Positions 58,321 through 64,000 of a stretch of 64,000 bases of DNA are shown here, in pieces. A program made the translations under genes and the position numbers. The DNA lies in NCBI GenBank assembly GCA_964016885.1, contig OZ024743.1, positions 16,490,972 to 16,554,971 on the forward strand, written 5' to 3'. The notes beneath the pieces are model-generated. The model was given only the letters and a program-made list of their open reading frames with translations, ran no database searches and was not told where the DNA came from. This DNA comes from Eledone cirrhosa. Its lineage: Eukaryota; Mollusca; Cephalopoda; Octopoda; Eledonidae. Each line of letters opens with the position of its first letter. The stretch's first letter is position 1.

Positions 58321-61300
58321 AGATCAAAAGATGGTTAAAGGAGTTCCATGTATTTTATTATGCGCATTTCAAAAACAAACATCATCATGCAATAATATTT
58401 GTGTTTCCATCAGATAAAACAGGAGAACATGATATGAAGGCTAAAAAACACTTGTGGATAGTGCAGTTTTAAATCAACATATGAAAAGGGGTTTTAGATT
58501 GATGTGTGATATTGGGAAATATATTTTATTTAGAAAGGGGGGGGTGGAAAGGATGAAAAAGGGGAGGAGATGAGAGGGAGAGATGGGTGATAGAGAGAAA
58601 GAAAGAGATAGTTTTTATAACTGAGAGGAGATATATTGTTTTACATAGAGAGGTTGAAAACCGTTGGAAGATAATGTATAAATTAAAAATTTGAAATTAA
58701 CGAAGGGAGGATATGTGCGAGGAAAGAATATTTTATTTGTGGAGGGGGGGGGTGAAAAAGGGGGGAGGAGATGAGAGTGAAGGTGGAGAGGGAGAGATGG
58801 GTGATAGAGAGAAAGAGATAGTTTTTATAACTGAGAAAAAGATATATTGTTTTACATAAATTAAAGGAATTTGAAAATTAACGAAGGGAATTTATGTATG
58901 AAGATAGAGAGAAAAAATAATAATTGTGGATGAATATTCTAACGTAAAAAAAAGTGTGTGTTGATAAGTATTGTGGCAATTTCAAAATTAACGAAGAGAA
59001 AAATTATTAAGGTTTGTGTGTAGAAGGATTTGAGAAAAATAATGTGAAGTTAAAGTTTGTATATTGAAGGAATTGATAATATATGCGAATAAAGAGTTAA
59101 TATGTATTAAGAATGAGTTCGTTGATGGGGAGAAAAAAAAAATAATAATAAATTAAGGATGAAATTGAGATTAAAAAGATAATGATTGCGGATGAATATT
59201 CTAACGTCAAAAAAATAAATGTATATGTTATGAAGGATTTTACAAGGTGAAGATAGAATGAGGGTAATGAGTAAACAAGTATTATAGAGTGTATAATGCC
59301 CTTTAAAGTAAGGTGGGAAGATGGGTATATTTTAAAGAGGTGTATGTATATGTGCCTTTGAGAAAAGATTCTAAATTGATAAAGAATTGAATATTAACTG
59401 TATACTTTGTGAAAAGTCCTATGGAATTTATGGAGGCAGATAGAAAATAAATCTGTACGTCTATTTATTATAGAATCTAGGTTAGAGATAATGGTACATT
59501 TTTCATTTAGGCAGAGATTACAGATTTTAGATAGAGAGCTGTTCAACTATGAGGATGCAGAAGAAACCTTCTTCCAAAAGATGGTATATTTAATGTTTTT
59601 GTCTTTTAAGGACCATATGAGTTCTGAGAGAGCAGTGTTGGTTCTTTTAAGTTTGTATTTGAAAGATGAATGATGATTATAGAGACGAGCTTTAAAAGAG
59701 GTGGAAGTGGAGCCAAAATAGGTGAAGGAATTGGTGCTAGTTATAATTTTACATTCATAAATTAAGTTTTTATCGAGACAATGGTTGTTGAGAGGACATT
59801 TATTTTTAATGCGGCAGTTGCAATTAGAGAGATTATTAATGAGTGACCTAGTGTTATCTATAGAAGGAATTGGATTGGAGAAGTTGTTTGCGATAGGAAT
59901 AATAGGAATAATAGTTTCTTGATTTAGAGTTGGATTATGAACATTTAACGAAGTTGTGTTTGACGTTGTATTTGTGTTTACAGAAGTTAGCCTAGGGTTT
60001 ACAATGACGTCGGGAGTACTATTACTGTTATTATGAAATTCAATGTTGGAAGGAAGAGATTTAGTATTTAGTATTTTATTGTTGTGTTTAGAGATGATGT
60101 TGGAAATATTGGAGGATGTAGAATAAGAAAATTTGATGGTGTGTTTGTTAAATATTTTACTATAGATATGTGAGGGAGGGAAGCATTTATTTAAGGCACT
60201 AAAAAATAATTTAGGAATATTGTTATTAATAGAGATGGAGAAAGGAGCATTATACCAGATTATGTTTTTGTATCTAGGTCTTTATTTAAAATTATTGGAA
60301 TGATCATGATTAATTATTCTACTGTAAGTTTTTCTAGAATTTGTTTCTTTACTATATTTGATTTTATCTGGATAGCCGGCTTTAGAAAGTGCGTTATTAT
60401 AGTAATTGGCGTTAGCATCAAAGATGTTTTTATTAGAGGATATGTTAGATATTCTTTTTCCAATATTACTAACTATAGCATTCTTGATATTGGTAGGATG
60501 GTTAGATTTAAAGTTAACATAATTTAGGTTCTCATTGTTTTTATGGTAAGGGTAATATAGGCCAGTGTCAAGATTAAGAGATACATCCAAGAAATTAGCT
60601 AGTTTGATACTATTATCAAATTCAATTTTTAGGTTATGTTGGTTAAAGAGATTACGTATATTGTTCTTAATAATATTAAGGTTAACTATATTGCAATTTA
60701 GGATAGTAAAGAGTCCATCGTCACGATAAATTCCACCGCGAAGTTGAGGAATTTTCCGACTCAAAGAGTTCAAAATGAAGATACCAATTAAATCAGTCAA
60801 TTGGGATGAATCGGATGCTCCCATTGTGATATCGAAGTTGTTAGAGGTATCGGCTCTGGTCCAATATTCGTTGTTGAACTCTAGGATGGTTTTACGTGCG
60901 GTGAGGATGATATGAAGTTCATCTGTGGTGATGTCAGAATATTTAAGTGCGAAAGATAGAGCATTATTGAGAAGTGAAGGCGAAATGGAGGAATAGTAGC
61001 TGGCAATATCAAATTGAATAAATTTTAGTTTGTTTTTATTATGGATAATAAAATCATTATTATGGATAATAGAATCTTTTCTCAAAGTCACATATACATA
61101 CACCTCTTTAAAATATACCCATCTTCCCACCTTACTTTAAAGGGCATTATACACTCTATAATACTTGTTTACTCATTACCCTCATTCTATCTTCACCTTG
61201 TAAAATCCTTCATAACATATACATTTATTTTTTTGACGTTAGAATATTCATCCGCAATCATTATTATTTTTTCTCTCTATCATAAATCTTTTTAATCTCA

Positions 61301-62155
61301 ATTTCATCCTTAATTTATTATTATTTTTTTTTTCTCCCCATCAACGAACTCATTCTTAATACATATTAACTCTTTATTCGCATATATTATCAATTCCTTC
61401 AATATACAAACTTTAACTTCACATTATTTTTTCTCAAATCCTTCTACACACAAATCTTAATAATTTTTCTCTTCGTTAATTTTGAAATTGCCACAATACT
61501 TATCAACACACACTTTTTTTGACGGTTAGAATATTCATCCACAATTATTATTTTTTCTCTCTATCTTCATACATAAATTCCCTTCGTTAATTTTCAAATT
61601 CCTTTAATTTATGTAAAACAATATATCTTTTTCTCAGTTATAAAAACTATCTCTTTCTCTCTATCACCCATCTCTCCCTCTCCACCTTCACTCTCATCTC
61701 CTCCCCCTTTTTTCACCCCCCCCCCCTCCACAAATAAAATATTCTTTCCTCGCACATATCCTCCCTTCGTTAATTTCAAATTTTTAATTTATACATTATC
61801 TTCCAACGGTTTTCAACCTCTCTATGTAAAACAATATATCTCCTCTCAGTTATAAAAACTATCTCTTTCTTTCTCTCTATCACCCATCTCTCCCTCTCAT
61901 CTCCTCCCCTTTTTCATCCTTTCCACCCCCCCTCTCTAAATAAAATATTTTTCCCAATATCACACATCAATCTAAAACCACTTTTCATATGTTGATTTAA
62001 AACTGCACTATCCACAAGTGTTTTTTAGCCTTCATATCATGTTCTCCTGTTTTATCTGATGAAAACACAAATATTATTGCATGATGATGTTTGTTTTTGA
62101 AATGCGCATAATAAAATACATGGAACTCCTTTAACCATCTTTTGATCTTATATTA
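58311..62155 (-). mobile_element. Penelope-like element H bounded by ~1.06-kb inverted repeats
   Basis: The left arm 58311-59372 and right arm 61071-62155 are near-perfect inverted copies (inner ends AGAAAAGATTCT at 59361-59372 and AGAATCTTTTCT at 61071-61082; outer ends TAAGATCAAAAGATGG and its reverse). The 1.7-kb centre carries a minus-strand RT/GIY-YIG gene that begins within motif A and ends 22 bp before the left arm. Penelope-like elements are known to carry terminal repeats in direct or inverted orientation and to be 5'-truncated, which fits. Confidence 0.82.
59394..61070 (-). pseudogene. Penelope-like H: RT (YRDD) plus GIY-YIG endonuclease, 5'-truncated
   Basis: The frame starts at the arm border and reads FIQFDIASYYSSI (motif A), DITMGASDSSQLTDL (motif B), GGIYRDDGLFTI (motif C) and a thumb with NFLDVSLNLDTGLYYPYH and SNHPTN. 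At 60282 one frameshift leads to KNIIWYNAPFSI and a long linker. Then CNCRIKNKCPLNNHCL precedes the GIY-YIG domain, LIYECKI...TYFGSTSTSFKARLYNHH and LSELIW. An in-frame TAG at about 59550 precedes CNLCLNEKC and the end at 59394. RT motifs upstream of A, which copy G has, are absent. It would be enzymatically dead. Confidence 0.82.
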
Positions 62156-62985
62156 TGTATACTCCAGTCCTACAAACTGTAGAGTGCTTCTTATCCGATA
62201 TCTGCATTGCTTTATTGTACTACAATAAAAGTCACCTCCTACATATATATATATATATATGGGGGGGGGGGGGGTGTCTGATGATAGCTAAGATGCTTCC
62301 ATAGGCGGTGTGCCGGTTGAGCATCTTATGCTCTTTCAGACCACAGTATGATAAAATAGAAAATGAAAATTCAGATGCATCTGAACTCAATTTATTGTGT
62401 GTTACAATTGTTTTCCCGGAGGAAAATGCAACAACACAGCTCGCCATTGTTGATTCATATATGCTTTCCCCTTCGCTGTGACCTGTCTGTTTTCTCTTCT
62501 CTTACTGCTATCCCCTTTCTCTGGCCCCATTCTCTCTCCTACTCCCTCTTACTTTCACCTGACCCCCTCTGCTAGTCACCCTCTCTCGGCTAGCCTCTTC
62601 CTCACACTTTCATCCACTCACTCTCTGCTACTCATCGTCTCTCTCACCTCCTACATCGCCACACACCGTACGCGATCCTTTTCCTCGCTCACATCCGTAC
62701 GGCTAAGATGTGTCTTTACATTCTCGTCAAAATTCGCCAATTCTTATGTCCGAAATGAATTATTGACTTGAATGTTCATTTGTTTCCTCTCTTTACGTCG
62801 CCTCACCATTCGTGTCTGTTTTCATGTCTTTCTCTTTCTCCACCCAACTCTTTTTATCCCAATAACTTATTTTAGTCATTGTATCGCCCTAGCTGGAGGT
62901 ATATGGTCTGTAATGCGAAGAAATACCTATGGAGGCTAGTAGACAAGTGATGTCGGATAATCCTAACTTCAATTTCTAAATCTTC

Positions 62986-63068
<83 letters not shown>

Positions 63069-63843
63069 TATATAATATTCAGGATACTATTTATGATTAT
63101 GTATATTTTAAACTTTTTATAGTTATGTATATTTTAAACCTTAAACAGTGAAGGTCAGTAATTTATTACTACCGTATTACCAGTAGTATTACTACCTGAT
63201 TACCGAAGACTCCAAGCCTAGGTTTGGATGAAACAATTGTAAGCGAATAAATGCTTTGAACATAACTTCGATTCTTGTGAATTGTATATAAATGTATATC
63301 TATCAAAAAAGAGAAATAGGACGAAGGTAAACAGTTACAAAAGGATTTAATCCACGTATTAACAATTGTTTCATCATAATTTCAGTCCATTATTGCTACA
63401 TTATGTAATAATAGGCAATCAAGAAAGATACTGTGGCATCCGAATTTTCAAAATACAAAGTTGAAATGACCTTAGGAAATGAAATAAGGGGTAGTAGTGT
63501 AAGATAGAGGAACAGAGAGAGAGAGGGGCAAAAGTGAGGGAGAGAGAGAGAAAGAAAAGGGACGGAGGTAGGGAGAGAAAGAGAAAGAGATATGGTGGTG
63601 TGAGAGGATTTGTATAGAATATAGTTAAGTTACAATAAGGGAGGGGGAGGAGGGTTGTGTGCTAAAACTTGTGATGAGTAGAGGGAGAGAGAAGGAAGAT
63701 AGAATTTTAAGTGGCAGTTGGTAGTGGACAGGCGAAAGTTTTACCAGAGAATAGATGAAGGAAGAAAGTATTAAATTTCATATATAGTCTATTTTTAGGA
63801 GTGTAGAATTGTTATTTAGGGTAGAAAAGGAAGAGAGGTAGTG
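62156..63843. other. No gene seen; simple repeats and pyrimidine/purine-rich stretches
   Basis: (AT)n followed by a run of about 14 G at 62241-62274; CT-rich 62460-62680; (TA)n at about 62993-63063; a GA-rich stretch at 63500-63600 that resembles the composition of the arms of element H and is probably the 3' region of the Penelope-like copy at the right edge. Confidence 0.55.
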
Positions 63844-64000
63844 TTAGGATTTAGTTGAAGGTTTGAAGTGAGAGAAATTCGCTTTTAGTTTGTACTGGCA
63901 AAAGATTGACCTTTCAATTTTGTTGTTGAGTAGTTGGTGGCCTGAGCTTAGGATATGGAAGAGCTCATTATTACACAACGGGCACGTTTTCATCCCACTC
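63844..64000 (-). pseudogene. C-terminal end of a third Penelope-like copy (I), cut by the window edge
   Basis: The minus-strand frame reads SGMKTCPLCNNELFHILSSG, then HQLLNNKIERSIFCQYKLKA, and stops at 63844. The C-x2-C-N-N-E-L...I-L-S-S...L-L-N-N-K pattern matches the final zinc motif of element G (CDLCATEDLEILYANNNILN) and of element H (CNLCLNEKCTII). The rest lies beyond the window. Confidence 0.65.

Noticed and set aside
62478..62771. Ser/Leu-rich frame resembling a signal peptide and secreted protein
   Set aside because: It derives from a CT-rich stretch and has no conserved pattern.

Overview
The window looks like an intergenic, transposon-saturated stretch of a cephalopod genome, most likely an octopus. 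The support is three copies of a tRNA-derived SINE I recognise from cephalopods, long (AT)n/(CA)n microsatellites, and molluscan-type LINE, Penelope-like, hAT and Helitron elements. I see no convincing host gene, rRNA or functional tRNA gene. More than half of the window (about 36 of 64 kb) is one superfamily of two-ORF non-LTR retrotransposons. ORF1 has low-complexity flanks, a conserved core and one CCHC zinc knuckle. ORF2 has an endonuclease/exonuclease/phosphatase (EEP) domain, a reverse transcriptase (RT) and a C-terminal CCHC motif. It resembles the Tx1/L1 group.

Layout. 1-621: edge of a truncated unknown retroelement ORF (minus). 1915-19842: three LINE copies head to tail on the plus strand (A, B, E), joined at (ATT)n tracts. 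21811-25785: a repeat split by a 3.5-kb hAT element with matching 8-bp target duplications and a nested SINE. 26500-29212: a decayed Penelope-like RT/GIY-YIG gene and a fold-back repeat. 29250-36343: LINE remnants, a Helitron, a SINE and microsatellites. 36344-54800: a minus-strand chain of five units joined at (ATT)n: SINE, LINE D, LINE C, a 399-bp internally deleted mini-LINE, LINE F. 55065-57772: a Helitron with an internal duplication and 37-bp minisatellites, bracketed by a 150-bp direct repeat. 58311-62155: a Penelope-like element inside ~1.06-kb inverted repeats. 63844-64000: the C-terminus of another Penelope-like copy.

Only LINE C has an uninterrupted ORF2 (1139 codons); its ORF1 is broken. 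Copies A-D share one 5' UTR/ORF1 type. E and the mini-LINE have a second type and F a third, while the ORF2 and 3' end are shared, closely between A-D and E. The most interesting signals are: full-length insertions chained with one polarity through (ATT)n; the ORF1/5'-UTR exchange with its boundary at a conserved GGTAAGT over the ORF1 stop; a clustered patch of identical inactivating changes in neighbours B and E; the mini-LINE that keeps only the two ends; and a 12-bp stem with a UUCG loop in the A-type 5' UTR. All homology calls are from reading translated motifs by eye, without database searches.
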